41,178 bases of DNA from a virus. The notes beneath the pieces are model-generated. The model made no database searches. It was given only the letters and a program-made list of their open reading frames with translations, and was not told the origin of the DNA. This document shows, in pieces, positions 29,975 to 38,511 of this stretch (the stretch's first letter is position 1; every line of letters starts with the position of its first letter). The stretch is from IMG/VR virus record IMGVR_UViG_3300045431_000828, positions 1 through 41,178 of that record, one strand, 5' to 3'. A program made the position numbers and the translations under genes.

Positions 29975-32181
29975 TGCCGCAGATCTTCGCCGCCGCCGCC
30001 AGCGCCTTCTCGGCCGCCGCGCCCGCCGTCGCCGCCGCCGCTCCGGCCGCCGCGCCGCCGCTCACCTCGGTGGCGATGAAGGTGGCGCTGAACGTCGCCA
30101 TCACGGCGGCGATGTCGGCGCTCCAGCCGCAGGTCGGTTCGGCGGGCAAGACGTTCGAGTGGACGCTGGACCCGAACGCGCCCATCCCGTTCGCCGCCGG
30201 CCGCGTCGGGGTCGCGGGCTCGGTCGTCCACCTGGACACCTTCGGCCCGGACAAGATGTATTACGGCTTCGTCTCGGTCCTGTCCGGCGCCGGGCCGATC
30301 AAGGGCGTGGTCGGGTTCAAGGGCGACGACGAGGCCGTCACCTTCGACGCCGACGGCAAGGCCATCACCTCGCAATGGGAGGGCGAGATGTGGATGCGCT
30401 GGCGCGCGGGCTCGCAGCCCGAGGCGGCCGCCATCACGTCCCCGCCCGGTCTGAAGAACGGCGCCGTCCTGCCGGACTGGACCGCCGCGCACAAGATGTC
30501 CGGCAAGGCCGGCTACATGCTGGTGCTGGGCGAGAACTCCAAGCGCACGGCCTATCCGACGGGCGAGGTCAAGCCGCTGGTCACGGTCGAGGGGCTGTTC
30601 GCCTACGACCCGCGGCTGGACAGCACCTATCCGGGCGGCGAGGGCGGGTGCCGCCTCGACAATCCGGCGACCTGGGTCTGGACCGAGAACCCGATCCTGT
30701 GGGCGCTGAAGTGGTCGCTGGGCCTATGGGAAGGGCCGGTCGGCAAGGGCGCGCCGGGCGTCGACTATCAGGTCGGGGGCATCGGCGCCGCGCCGTCGGG
30801 CATCGACTTCCCAGCGTTCGTGGTCGCCGCGAACGTGGCCGACGCCAACGGATGGAAGGTCGCGGCCTATCCGACGACCGATGACGACAAGAGCCAGGTT
30901 CTCGACGCCTTCCTGCAAGCGGGCGGCGCGATCTACGCCCAGCGCGCGGGCAAGATCAGCTGCATCCAGCGGGCCGCGCCGCGCGCCAGCGTCGTCACCA
31001 TCACCGCGCGGGACACTGCCGGTCCGCTGGAGATCGACACGGCGGCCAGCCGCATCGACCGCATCAACACCATCCGCCCGCGCTTCTGGAGCGAGGCGCA
31101 CCGCTGGCAGATGCATCCGGCGGACGAGGTGTCGTTCGCGACGTGGCGGGAACAGGACAACGGCACGCGCCCGCGCGGGCTGGACTTCCCCTATGTGCCG
31201 CTGGCGACGCAGGCGGTGCAGCTGGCCGGGCTCCAGATCGCTCACACCCGCGAGGGCATCGCCGGGGTGATCCCGCTGAAGCCCTATCTCCAGCGCATCG
31301 CGCCTGGCATGGCTTTCACGATCAGCGAGCCGGGGTTCCTGCTGGACGGGGTGAAGTGCCTGTGCCTGAACGCCGAGTACGACGCGGCCTCGGGTATCGT
31401 CTCGGTCACCTTCGTCAGCGAGACCGACGCGAAGTATCCCTTCGCGCTGGGCCTGTCGTCGGACCCGCCCGCGCCGCCGGTCATCGGCCCGGTCGTGCCG
31501 CCGGTCACGCCGCCGGCCGAGGGCGAATGGACGCTGACCGCTGAGAACTTCACGGACAACGGGGCCTCGATCCCGGCCCTGGTGCTGACCGGCGAAGTCG
31601 ACAACGCAATGGCGCAGTCGGTCGTGTTCGAGTTCCGGCCGGTCGGCGCCGCCGCGTGGGCGGGCGCGGGCGCCGAAGACCCGACTGTCGAGCGCAAGGA
31701 GATCACCGGACTGACGCCGGGGACGGATTACGAGGCGGCGGTTTCGTACCGCATCGGCTCGCGGATCAGCGAGCGGCTGGTGCTGGGGCCGGTGACGGCG
31801 GGCGTCCTGGTGCCGCCGCCGGGGGAGGGTGCACGGATTCCCGTCGGTCGGAGCGTGGCCTACCCGCTCTCGGCCCCCGACGCCAATACCATCGAGGTCG
31901 CGGCCTTCAACGCCTACATGGCCGACGGCACGACTATCGCCCTGCCGGCCGGCGACATGGTCGGCCTGGCCGAAGACACGATCTACGGCGTCTTCTGGCG
32001 CGAGGGTGATGGTTACGAGGCCGAGGTTCAACCGGCCACAGTCCACATGACGACCGGGCGCTGGGTCTTCCTCGGCTGGCAGACCACGCCCGACGCGCTC
32101 GGCGACTTCAACCCGCCGCCGCCGCCGCCGCCCGGATGGGGCGGGAGCGGCGAAACTCCGACCTATTACGCTGAACCCTGA
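29974..32181 (+). CDS. Tail tip attachment protein (host specificity, J-like)
   Basis: A 735-residue protein. The first 35 residues are a hydrophobic Ala-rich helix (FAAAASAFSAAAPAVAAAAP). Next come the J-like blocks: PNAPIPFAAGRVGVAGSVVH, a stretch ending in GAGPIKGVVGFKGDD, and WTENPILWALKWSLGLWEGP with VGGIGAAPSGID. Residues about 510-610 form a fibronectin III-like domain (ALVLTGEVDNAMAQSVVFEF). A Pro-rich stretch (NPPPPPPP) ends the protein. Central tail-tip proteins of this type bind the receptor and the fibres. Confidence 0.88.
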   Translation: MPQIFAAAASAFSAAAPAVAAAAPAAAPPLTSVAMKVALNVAITAAMSALQPQVGSAGKTFEWTLDPNAPIPFAAGRVGVAGSVVHLDTFGPDKMYYGFVSVLSGAGPIKGVVGFKGDDEAVTFDADGKAITSQWEGEMWMRWRAGSQPEAAAITSPPGLKNGAVLPDWTAAHKMSGKAGYMLVLGENSKRTAYPTGEVKPLVTVEGLFAYDPRLDSTYPGGEGGCRLDNPATWVWTENPILWALKWSLGLWEGPVGKGAPGVDYQVGGIGAAPSGIDFPAFVVAANVADANGWKVAAYPTTDDDKSQVLDAFLQAGGAIYAQRAGKISCIQRAAPRASVVTITARDTAGPLEIDTAASRIDRINTIRPRFWSEAHRWQMHPADEVSFATWREQDNGTRPRGLDFPYVPLATQAVQLAGLQIAHTREGIAGVIPLKPYLQRIAPGMAFTISEPGFLLDGVKCLCLNAEYDAASGIVSVTFVSETDAKYPFALGLSSDPPAPPVIGPVVPPVTPPAEGEWTLTAENFTDNGASIPALVLTGEVDNAMAQSVVFEFRPVGAAAWAGAGAEDPTVERKEITGLTPGTDYEAAVSYRIGSRISERLVLGPVTAGVLVPPPGEGARIPVGRSVAYPLSAPDANTIEVAAFNAYMADGTTIALPAGDMVGLAEDTIYGVFWREGDGYEAEVQPATVHMTTGRWVFLGWQTTPDALGDFNPPPPPPPGWGGSGETPTYYAEP

Positions 32182-32194
32182 GGGCAGACCTTTT

Positions 32195-32575
32195 ATGATC
32201 ATCCCCATGGATGCGCCGCTCGTCATACGGCGCAACGACAACCCGTTCCGGGTTCTGTTCGTGTTCGAGAACCCCGACGGGTCGGTGATCGACATGACCG
32301 GCGTGACGGCCAAATGGCAGGCCCGGCTCTACCCTGGCGCGCCCGGCGGTCCGCTGCTGGAGGCGACCACGGGGGAGCTCGTGGCTCCGCGCCTGATCGC
32401 CTCGGGTCTCGGCATTGAACTGATCCTGACGAACGCGGCCATCGAAACCCTTCCGCCGGGCGAACCGGGTTTGCCCTCCGTCATCCACCACGACCTGCTG
32501 ATCACGATGGATGGCGACGAAAACGCCTGGGCCGTGGGCGCGGTCACGGTCGAATGGGGCGTGACCAATGACTGA
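32195..32575 (+). CDS. Small tail-tip associated protein
   Basis: A 126-residue beta-rich protein (DAPLVIRRNDNPFRVLFVFE, DMTGVTAKWQARLYPGAPGG, LIASGLGIELILTNAAIETL). Proteins of this kind follow J-like genes in many siphophages and may form a collar for fibres; the function is not proven. The dispersed palindrome at 32458-32476 encodes GEPGLPS. An in-frame ATG at 32207 is an alternative start. Confidence 0.7.
   Translation: MIIPMDAPLVIRRNDNPFRVLFVFENPDGSVIDMTGVTAKWQARLYPGAPGGPLLEATTGELVAPRLIASGLGIELILTNAAIETLPPGEPGLPSVIHHDLLITMDGDENAWAVGAVTVEWGVTND
32458..32476. repeat. Dispersed 19-bp palindrome, copy 9
   Basis: GGGCGAACCGGGTTTGCCC, minus orientation, inside the gene at 32195-32575; encoded as GEPGLPS. 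Confidence 0.85.
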
Positions 32576-34412
32576 GGTGAGGGGGCGAGTCCTTCAGCAA
32601 CAAATCCGGGGCCGGATCTTCGGCGGCGTCGGCGTCGAGCAACTGGCGGCGCTGTTCGGGCGCAACGCCGTCGTGTTCGTCGAGGCGGACGACGCCTCGC
32701 CTCCGAACCTTCTGGACTGGACACCCGTGCCGGGGTCGGTCCTGCCCAACACCTCGGGCGAGAACACCCTGTTCATTGGTCGGCTTCCGGCGGACCGACC
32801 GCCGGAAGCCGGGATGCAGGCGCGCGTCGCCGGCGTGACCGCCGAGTTCTTCCAGTTCCTGACCCTGAACGATGATCCGATCCCCGAAGGGGCCTATGAC
32901 CAGGGCGACTATGCGGCCTTCATCCGGAACGGCGAGGGCGGTTGGGCGGCCCTGACCTTCTTCTCCGGCGACCTGGCCGGGGCGGGCGGCGGCTCGCCCT
33001 TCGTCATCGCGGAGGCGACCGAAGACAGCACCGCGACCTATCTCATCCTCGACCCGGTGGCGGGTAAGCCGTCGGCGACGGGCGAGAACACCCTGTTCCT
33101 GGCCAAGGCGCCATTCGACCGGCCGGCCGAAGGGGGCATCATCGGCAAGGTGCTGGGCGTGAACGACGCCGAGCCGTTCCAGTTTCAGACGCTGGACGGC
33201 GACCAGATTCCGGTCGGGGCATGGGTCGAGGACGACTGGCTGCTGTTCATGCGGCCGGAGGGGATTCACTTCAAACTGCTGACGGTCTTCAAGGCCGACC
33301 TCGGCGCCGGGGACACCCGGACGCCGTTCGACCGGATCGCGGAGGTGAACGCGGGCCGGAACGCGGCGCGCGCCGACCGGCGGGCGCGGCGCACCCGGTC
33401 GGACGTGGCGGCCCTTGGCGAGGAGATCGCGCCCGCCGCCTTTGACGGCGACGACCTGACGCTGGACTTCGCGAATGGCTTCTATCGGCTCATGGGCGAG
33501 CGTCACCACGCCCTGCGCGCGGCCCAAGGGTTCAGCTACGCGCGGACAGGGGCCAAAGGCGAGTTCGCGACAGACCGGGTCGTGTTCCAGCAGGCGAACG
33601 TCCCGGCCATCCTGGCGGGCGTCGGCTACTACGCCCGGAACGCGGTCACGAACCTGCTGCTGAACTCGGCGTTCCTGGCGACCCAGAACGTGACGGTGAC
33701 AGCGGTCGAGCACACCCTGTCGTTCATCGGCACGGGTTCGATCACCCTGACCGGCGCGCACGCCGCCGTTCTGGCGGGGACCGGGGCCAAGAACCGGGTG
33801 TCGCTGACGTTCACTCCGGCGGCCGGAACGCTGACGGTGACGGTGGCCGGCTCGGTCCGCCTTGCGACGCTTGCGACCGGATCGCTTCGCGGTCCCATCA
33901 TCATCTCGGCCGGGGCGCAGGCGACGGTCGGGGCCGACACGCTGCAGGTCAGTTATTCGCTGGATGACGAGCCCTTCTTCCTTTTCGCAAAGGTCGACTT
34001 GAAACTGGCCGGTTTCACGGCGCGGCTGCTGGTTCTGAACGAAGCGAACTCGTCGAACCTGATCCGGTTCGAGCGCCTTGCGACCGGTCAACTGCGGGTC
34101 ACGCCGGTCGTGGGCGGGGTCGCGCAGGCCATCGGCCAGATTCCCGCGCACCTGCTGGACACCGTCGGCACCGTCGTCCTGGGCGTTCGTCGCGACGCTG
34201 CGGGCAAGTTCTCGGAGGCGGCGCGGCACGTCAACGGAACGGTTGTCGTCGCCGCGCCCGGCGCCGCCGCGCCGATGCCGCCCGGCATGACCCGGCTCGA
34301 CATCGGAAACCACTTCGGTTCGGACCAGCCGCGGAGCCCCATTGCCCTTGTCCGATGCATCCGTGGCGACCTGACCGACGCCGAGATCACCGCCCTGCTG
34401 GAGGCCGCCTGA
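32568..34412 (+). CDS. Tail fibre protein with internal repeat and C-terminal lectin-like domain
   Basis: A 614-residue fibre. Two related segments of about 85 residues lie at about 60-145 and 165-252; both contain GENTLF, PFDRP or PADRP, then FQFQTL or FQFLTL and a GAW/GAY turn, indicating an internal duplication. Residues about 320-600 look like a concanavalin/laminin-G-type domain: GFSYARTGAKGEFATDRVVF, then beta-rich sequence to the acidic end. This is a likely receptor-binding protein. It overlaps the upstream gene by 8 bases and the next gene by one. Confidence 0.8.
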   Translation: MTEVRGRVLQQQIRGRIFGGVGVEQLAALFGRNAVVFVEADDASPPNLLDWTPVPGSVLPNTSGENTLFIGRLPADRPPEAGMQARVAGVTAEFFQFLTLNDDPIPEGAYDQGDYAAFIRNGEGGWAALTFFSGDLAGAGGGSPFVIAEATEDSTATYLILDPVAGKPSATGENTLFLAKAPFDRPAEGGIIGKVLGVNDAEPFQFQTLDGDQIPVGAWVEDDWLLFMRPEGIHFKLLTVFKADLGAGDTRTPFDRIAEVNAGRNAARADRRARRTRSDVAALGEEIAPAAFDGDDLTLDFANGFYRLMGERHHALRAAQGFSYARTGAKGEFATDRVVFQQANVPAILAGVGYYARNAVTNLLLNSAFLATQNVTVTAVEHTLSFIGTGSITLTGAHAAVLAGTGAKNRVSLTFTPAAGTLTVTVAGSVRLATLATGSLRGPIIISAGAQATVGADTLQVSYSLDDEPFFLFAKVDLKLAGFTARLLVLNEANSSNLIRFERLATGQLRVTPVVGGVAQAIGQIPAHLLDTVGTVVLGVRRDAAGKFSEAARHVNGTVVVAAPGAAAPMPPGMTRLDIGNHFGSDQPRSPIALVRCIRGDLTDAEITALLEAA

Positions 34413-35404
34413 TGCCCGTGACGAACATCATGAACCTGGTCCTGGACACCCAGGCCAAGGCCGAGAAGTGGTTCACGATGCTGGACAGCTCGGCTGGGAC
34501 CGAGATCGCCTATCCCGAGTGGGTGAACGCCGGAGCGAACAGCTACATCCGCTTCGTCTTCGCCGAGAACCCGGTCGCGGTCGCGAAGCTGTTCCGGACC
34601 AAGGCGCTGATGGACGCCGACCTGGCCCATGCCGACGGCGTGCTGGTCAACTGCGCCGACGCGGACCCGGCCAAGCGGGGCCGGTACGAAAAGGATGGCG
34701 CGTCGGGAGGCGGGGCATGGGTCCGGGTCGGCGACCTGACCGACAAGGCGTGGGAGGACAAGAACCACCACGGCCGGACGCTGGAGATCCTGGCGGGGTC
34801 GTGGAACGACAAGGACATCATCGGCGCCCTGGTCGGTCCGCAGGGATGGTCCGGCCCCGCCGACGGCGACTGGACGAACCTGCGCATCACTCTGGATATG
34901 CAGGTGATCGGCTTCCATGGCGGGCCGTGGATGAAGATGTTCCTGCACCTGCAGGGCAACGTCCCGCGCCTGACGGCGGTGCTGCCGCAGGTGCATGGGC
35001 TGGGGAACTGGGCCTATGCGAACTATCTGTTCACGGGCTCGGCGGTCAGCGACCAGCTGGGGTTCGGCGTCGATAGCGTCGGCCTGCCGAACGCCGTGCC
35101 GCACGTCGAGAACAGCAACCGCGTCAACGTGGTCCTGAACTTCTCGGCCGAGGACGAGGACTGGGAATGCCTCGGCCGCATCGACCGGCCGCTGGCAGAC
35201 TCGCCCCTGCACTATGTCGCCGCGCCCATCGCCGAGGTGGCGGGCGACCTTCAAGGCGGGAACCTGTACCTGCTGGCCGTTCATGACATGCCGCCGGCCA
35301 GTGACGCGGCCTTCTTCGACGGGGCGCAGGAGCCCATCGGCGAGACTAACCGCGTGCGCGGCGAACTGCGCATCTTCGGCATCAAGATCGACCGGGTGAC
35401 GTGA
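34412..35404 (+). CDS. Tail fibre-associated protein, possible receptor-binding protein
   Basis: A 330-residue beta-rich protein I do not recognise by name. Visible segments are NIMNLVLDTQAKAEKWFTML, GGAWVRVGDLTDKAWEDKNH and GNWAYANYLFTGSAVSDQLG. The N-terminus (about 1-115) resembles an adapter that attaches to the preceding fibre, and the rest may be a spike. Starts at ATG 34412, overlapping the fibre stop (TGATG). Gene order makes it a tail-fibre partner. Confidence 0.7.
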   Translation: MPVTNIMNLVLDTQAKAEKWFTMLDSSAGTEIAYPEWVNAGANSYIRFVFAENPVAVAKLFRTKALMDADLAHADGVLVNCADADPAKRGRYEKDGASGGGAWVRVGDLTDKAWEDKNHHGRTLEILAGSWNDKDIIGALVGPQGWSGPADGDWTNLRITLDMQVIGFHGGPWMKMFLHLQGNVPRLTAVLPQVHGLGNWAYANYLFTGSAVSDQLGFGVDSVGLPNAVPHVENSNRVNVVLNFSAEDEDWECLGRIDRPLADSPLHYVAAPIAEVAGDLQGGNLYLLAVHDMPPASDAAFFDGAQEPIGETNRVRGELRIFGIKIDRVT

Positions 35405-35661
35405 TGGACGCAGACATCATCGGAACGCTGTACGACCCTCCAGCGATCGAGGGCGGGGAGCCCGTGTCGTTGCCCGGCTGGCACGTCAACGTGACCCGGC
35501 GGGTGATGATCCAGCGTCCCGCGCTGGAAGCCTGGCGCGTCGAGCCGGAGACCCTGCGCCGCGTGTGGGCCGGGGACGATCCGGACGACCCGACCGTGAC
35601 CGTGGCGCTGAAGTTCGACAGCGAGGCCGAGGGCCGCGCGGCGCTCGGGCTGGAGGGGTGA
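35404..35661 (+). CDS. Hypothetical protein after the fibre genes
   Basis: An 85-residue protein (MDADIIGTLYDPPAIEGGEP, GWHVNVTRRV, TVALKFDSEAEGRAALGL). Small, beta-alpha in appearance; similar short proteins follow fibre genes in alphaproteobacterial phages. The ATG at 35404 overlaps the upstream stop, and its own stop overlaps the next start. Confidence 0.7.
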   Translation: MDADIIGTLYDPPAIEGGEPVSLPGWHVNVTRRVMIQRPALEAWRVEPETLRRVWAGDDPDDPTVTVALKFDSEAEGRAALGLEG

Positions 35662-36116
35662 TGGCGAACTCTCACGGCCTGTTCCATCCAGGGGCGTTCC
35701 AGAGCATCGCCGCGCTGCTCGGCGCCCTTGGGCTCGGAAGCGTCCTGACGGCCCTGATCCAGCGCCCTTCGCGGGCGGCGATGGAGGCCACGGCCTCAAA
35801 GGATCACGCGACCGGCGAGGCGGCGGTGATCACCGCTACGGCGACCGCCTTCACCGAAGTTACGACCGGGCTCCGCGAGGAGATCGAGCGGCTGCAGCAT
35901 GTGGCCGTGAAGTTCGAGGCGGACCTGGCCGCCGCCCATGATCGCGCCGTCGCCCTTGAGGCGCAGGTGGCGCAACTGACGGCCGACCTCCTGAGGGTGC
36001 GAAGCGAGCGCGACGCCGCGCTGGAGAAGGTCGAACTGCTGAACGGGCAGTTGCGCCAGCTTCAACAGGTGATCGCGTCCGCCGGCCGAACCGAGACGAA
36101 GGGAGAGGTGACTTGA
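35661..36116 (+). CDS. Membrane-anchored coiled-coil protein before the lysis genes
   Basis: A 151-residue protein. One hydrophobic helix at about 10-32 (FQSIAALLGALGLGSVLTAL) is followed by a long charged coiled coil (about 65-145: LREEIERLQHVAVKFEADLA and LEAQVAQLTADLLRVRSERD). A membrane anchor with a coiled coil could be a spanin-like or holin-partner protein, but a separate Rz/Rz1 pair follows, so the role is open. Starts at ATG 35661. Confidence 0.65.
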   Translation: MANSHGLFHPGAFQSIAALLGALGLGSVLTALIQRPSRAAMEATASKDHATGEAAVITATATAFTEVTTGLREEIERLQHVAVKFEADLAAAHDRAVALEAQVAQLTADLLRVRSERDAALEKVELLNGQLRQLQQVIASAGRTETKGEVT

Positions 36117-36409
36117 AACTGCCGATCATCCTGCGCCTGCCGCCGATGCCGCAGACCACCAGCATCCTCGCCATCGGCTTCCTGGCCGGGTGTCTGCTGT
36201 TCACGCCCATGATCGCCGTGGTGGGCAAGCACGTTCCGCCCGAGTTCCGCGAGGCCGTCATGACCATGGCGGGTCTGTTCAAGGACGGGATGCTGCTGAT
36301 CCTCGGCTTCTACTTCGCCAAGGTCGTGAACGCCGGTCAGCAGGACATGGCGAACAAGGCCCTCGACGCGGTCGCCTCTGCGCCGCCGGCCGCGCCGCCG
36401 CCGGCCTGA
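36113..36409 (+). CDS. Holin candidate
   Basis: A 98-residue protein with two hydrophobic helices (TTSILAIGFLAGCLLFTPMI at 15-34, GMLLILGFYFAKVV at about 59-72) and a Pro/Ala tail. Size, two spans and position directly before the endolysin fit a holin. The start is TTG at 36113, overlapping the upstream stop; a slow start codon would suit tight control of lysis timing (inference). Confidence 0.7.
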   Translation: MKLPIILRLPPMPQTTSILAIGFLAGCLLFTPMIAVVGKHVPPEFREAVMTMAGLFKDGMLLILGFYFAKVVNAGQQDMANKALDAVASAPPAAPPPA

Positions 36410-36454
36410 CCCCTCGGGCGAGGTCTTCGCCCTCCCGCAATCCGGAGACTGACC

Positions 36455-37045
36455 ATGAGCAAGGCTCTATTCGACGCCGTGCGCGCCGTGAAAGGTGCGC
36501 CCCTGACACAGGCGGACGTGGACCTGGTGAACCGCGCCCTCGGCGCCGACGTACAGACGGCGGCCGGCGGGATGAAGGTCAGTCAGCGCGGCATCGACCT
36601 GATTCACAGCTTCGAGCAATGCCGCCTGACGGCCTATCCCGATCCGGGGAGCCGCGACGGTCATCCCTGGACCATCGGCTGGGGCGCGACCGGTCCCGGC
36701 ATCGGCAAGGGAACGGTGTGGACGCAGGCCCAGGCCGACGCCCGCTTCGCGCAGGATCTCGCCGCCCGCGAGGTGGCCGTGAACATGCTTCTGGCGGGAC
36801 GCCCGACGACGCAGGGCCAGTTCGATGCGCTGGTCAGCTTCGCCTACAACGTCGGCCTCGACATCGACGATGACAGCGCCGCTGAAGGCTTGGGTGATTC
36901 GACCCTGCTGAAGAAGCACCTCGCCGGGGACTATGCCGGGGCGGCTGCGCAGTTCGCCCTGTGGAACAAGAACGACGGCAAGGTGATGGCCGGTCTGACC
37001 CGCCGCCGCGCCGCAGAGGCCGCCCTGTATCGGGGGCAGCAATGA
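36455..37045 (+). CDS. Endolysin, GH24 lysozyme
   Basis: A 196-residue muramidase that cleaves the MurNAc-GlcNAc bond. The catalytic core is SFEQCRLTAYPDPGSRDGHP then WTIGWGATG: Glu54, Asp63 and Thr73 form the T4-lysozyme-type triad, with a few extra residues in the loop. The C-terminal half holds FDALVSFAYNVG and GGAAQ-type helices as in R21/P22 endolysins. The N-terminal 40 residues resemble a small peptidoglycan-binding-like extension (PLTQADVDLVNRALG). No signal peptide is seen, so a holin is needed. Confidence 0.92.
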   Translation: MSKALFDAVRAVKGAPLTQADVDLVNRALGADVQTAAGGMKVSQRGIDLIHSFEQCRLTAYPDPGSRDGHPWTIGWGATGPGIGKGTVWTQAQADARFAQDLAAREVAVNMLLAGRPTTQGQFDALVSFAYNVGLDIDDDSAAEGLGDSTLLKKHLAGDYAGAAAQFALWNKNDGKVMAGLTRRRAAEAALYRGQQ

Positions 37046-37452
37046 TCGCCGGGGCCGTCGCCTTCCTTCGCGGGGTCTCTCCGCGGGCCTGGCTGGTCGT
37101 TGGGCTGCTGGCCGCCTTAGTCCTCGTCGGCGGCTACTGCTCGACCCGCGCGACCTTCAAGGAACGGGGGCGCAACGAGGCCGCCGTCGCCAAGGCCAAC
37201 CTCAAGACCGAGCGCCGCAACAGCGCCGCGCACACCGTCGCGGCCGACGAGCGGCTGACGGACGAACGCAACATCACCGCCCTGGAAAGGAAACTAAACG
37301 ATGCGGTCTCCCCGCTCCCTGACGCTCGCCCTTCTGACCGTCGCCGCGCTCTCGCTTGTCAGCGGCTGCGAAACGATCCCGACGCCGACCGCGACGCCGT
37401 TGCCGCCCGCTGCGGACCTGAGAGTGGAGCCCAAGCCGCGTCTCGCCCCTGA
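37042..37452 (+). CDS. Rz-like inner-membrane spanin
   Basis: A 136-residue protein with an N-terminal membrane helix (AWLVVGLLAALVLVGGY at about 16-32), then a charged helical periplasmic part (FKERGRNEAAVAKANLKTER) and a Cys near the end. It overlaps the endolysin stop by 4 bases. Together with the overlapping lipoprotein gene it forms the Rz/Rz1 pair that fuses inner and outer membranes at lysis. Confidence 0.8.
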   Translation: MIAGAVAFLRGVSPRAWLVVGLLAALVLVGGYCSTRATFKERGRNEAAVAKANLKTERRNSAAHTVAADERLTDERNITALERKLNDAVSPLPDARPSDRRRALACQRLRNDPDADRDAVAARCGPESGAQAASRP

Positions 37453-37597
37453 GGACGTGGACAGCGAGGCGGCGCTGGATCGGCACGACATCGCCCTGGA
37501 GACGTGGGGCGAGCGCGGTTGGGCCGCCGTCGGCCGCCTGTGCCGCTGGGCGGAAGCGAACGGCGCGCGCGGGCTCGACTGTCCGGCCCCGGACTAG
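37301..37597 (+). CDS. Rz1-like outer-membrane spanin lipoprotein
   Basis: A 98-residue lipoprotein. The signal peptide is SLTLALLTVAALSLVSGC, with a lipobox VSGC and Cys23 as the lipidated residue, followed by a Pro-rich region (PTPTATPLPPA) typical of Rz1. It begins inside the Rz frame, 152 bases before the Rz stop, in another frame, with AAAGG before the ATG. The C-terminal part (about 60-98) is longer than in short Rz1 proteins. Confidence 0.82.
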   Translation: MRSPRSLTLALLTVAALSLVSGCETIPTPTATPLPPAADLRVEPKPRLAPEDVDSEAALDRHDIALETWGERGWAAVGRLCRWAEANGARGLDCPAPD

Positions 37598-37710
37598 AGC
37601 AAGCACTCCTCCAGCGCCTCGATCATCGCATCTCGCGCGCCTTTGGTTTCCGGTATCATTTTCCCTACGACCATTTCTGCCGCATTGCGCGAGTAGGACG
37701 GCGTTAACCA
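37594..37710 (-). pseudogene. Possible minus-strand gene remnant
   Basis: A minus-strand frame ends at 37594 and encodes TPSYSRNAAEMVVGK then ETKGARDAMIEALEE, which reads like genuine protein rather than shadow: codons ccg tcc tac tcg cgc aat gcg gca gaa. Only a 26-residue peptide is possible from the ATG at 37674, and the longer frame runs antisense into the next gene with no good start. It may be a decayed gene or a very small protein. The rest of the 146-base gap (37598-37743) holds the start region of the next gene. Confidence 0.3.
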
Positions 37711-37743
37711 ACCGGCGCGAGTGTTCCGCCGGGGAGCTTCACC

Positions 37744-38511
37744 ATGGCCGACACCTCTATCGAATGGACGGACTCGACCTGGAACCCGGTCGCTGGCTGC
37801 ACCATCATCACGCCCGGCTGCACGAACTGCTACGCGATGCGGATGGCGGCGCGGCTCGACGCCATGGGGGTCGAGAAGTACGCCGGCCTGACCCGCAAGA
37901 GCGGCGGTCGATATGTCTGGACGGGGCGCATCTCCCTCGACGAGGCGGCGCTGACTGTGCCGGCGCGCTGGCGCAAGCCGCGCATGATCTTCGTGAACTC
38001 GATGTCGGACCTGTTCCATCCCGACGTTCCGCTCGACTTCATCGCGAGGGTTTGGGCGGCGATGGCGGCGGCGCCGCATCACGTCTTTCAGGTTCTAACC
38101 AAGCGTCCGGAGAGGATGCGCGAGGTTCTGAGCGAGATCGCGCCGCGTCCTCTCTCGCATGTTTGGCTAGGCACGACGGTCGAGGACAACGCCGTCGTCG
38201 GCAGGCTGGACGAACTGCGCGCCACGCCGGCCGGGGTGCGGTTCGTTTCGTTTGAGCCGCTTATCGGATCAGTGAGCCAAGCGGACCTCACGGGCATCCA
38301 TTGGGCCATCGTGGGCGGCGAGTCCGGCCCCCGTGCCCGGCCCATGGACGAGGTGTGGATCGACGAAATCAGGGCCGCGTGTATCGCCGCCGATACGGCG
38401 TTCTTCTTCAAGCAGTGGGGCGGGCGCAACAAGAAGGCAGCGGGCCGGACCTACCAAGGCCGGGTCTGGGATGAGATGCCCTTGTTGATCACGTCGCCCG
38501 CCAGCCTCTGA
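37744..38511 (+). CDS. DUF5131 (phage Gp37/Gp68-type) three-Cys-motif protein
   Basis: A 255-residue protein of the phage Gp37/Gp68 (DUF5131) family. The three-Cys motif is AGCTIITPGCTNCYA, with Cys19, Cys26 and Cys29, similar to radical-SAM cysteine patterns. Other family segments are MIFVNSMSDLFHPDVPLDFI, FQVLTKRPERM, WLGTTVEDN, RFVSFEPL and WAIVGGESGPRARPM, and FFFKQWGG near the end. The biochemical activity is unknown. GGGGAG precedes the ATG. It is convergent with TcmP and their ends overlap by 61 bases. The pair is known to co-occur, hence the partner name. Confidence 0.92.
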   Translation: MADTSIEWTDSTWNPVAGCTIITPGCTNCYAMRMAARLDAMGVEKYAGLTRKSGGRYVWTGRISLDEAALTVPARWRKPRMIFVNSMSDLFHPDVPLDFIARVWAAMAAAPHHVFQVLTKRPERMREVLSEIAPRPLSHVWLGTTVEDNAVVGRLDELRATPAGVRFVSFEPLIGSVSQADLTGIHWAIVGGESGPRARPMDEVWIDEIRAACIAADTAFFFKQWGGRNKKAAGRTYQGRVWDEMPLLITSPASL

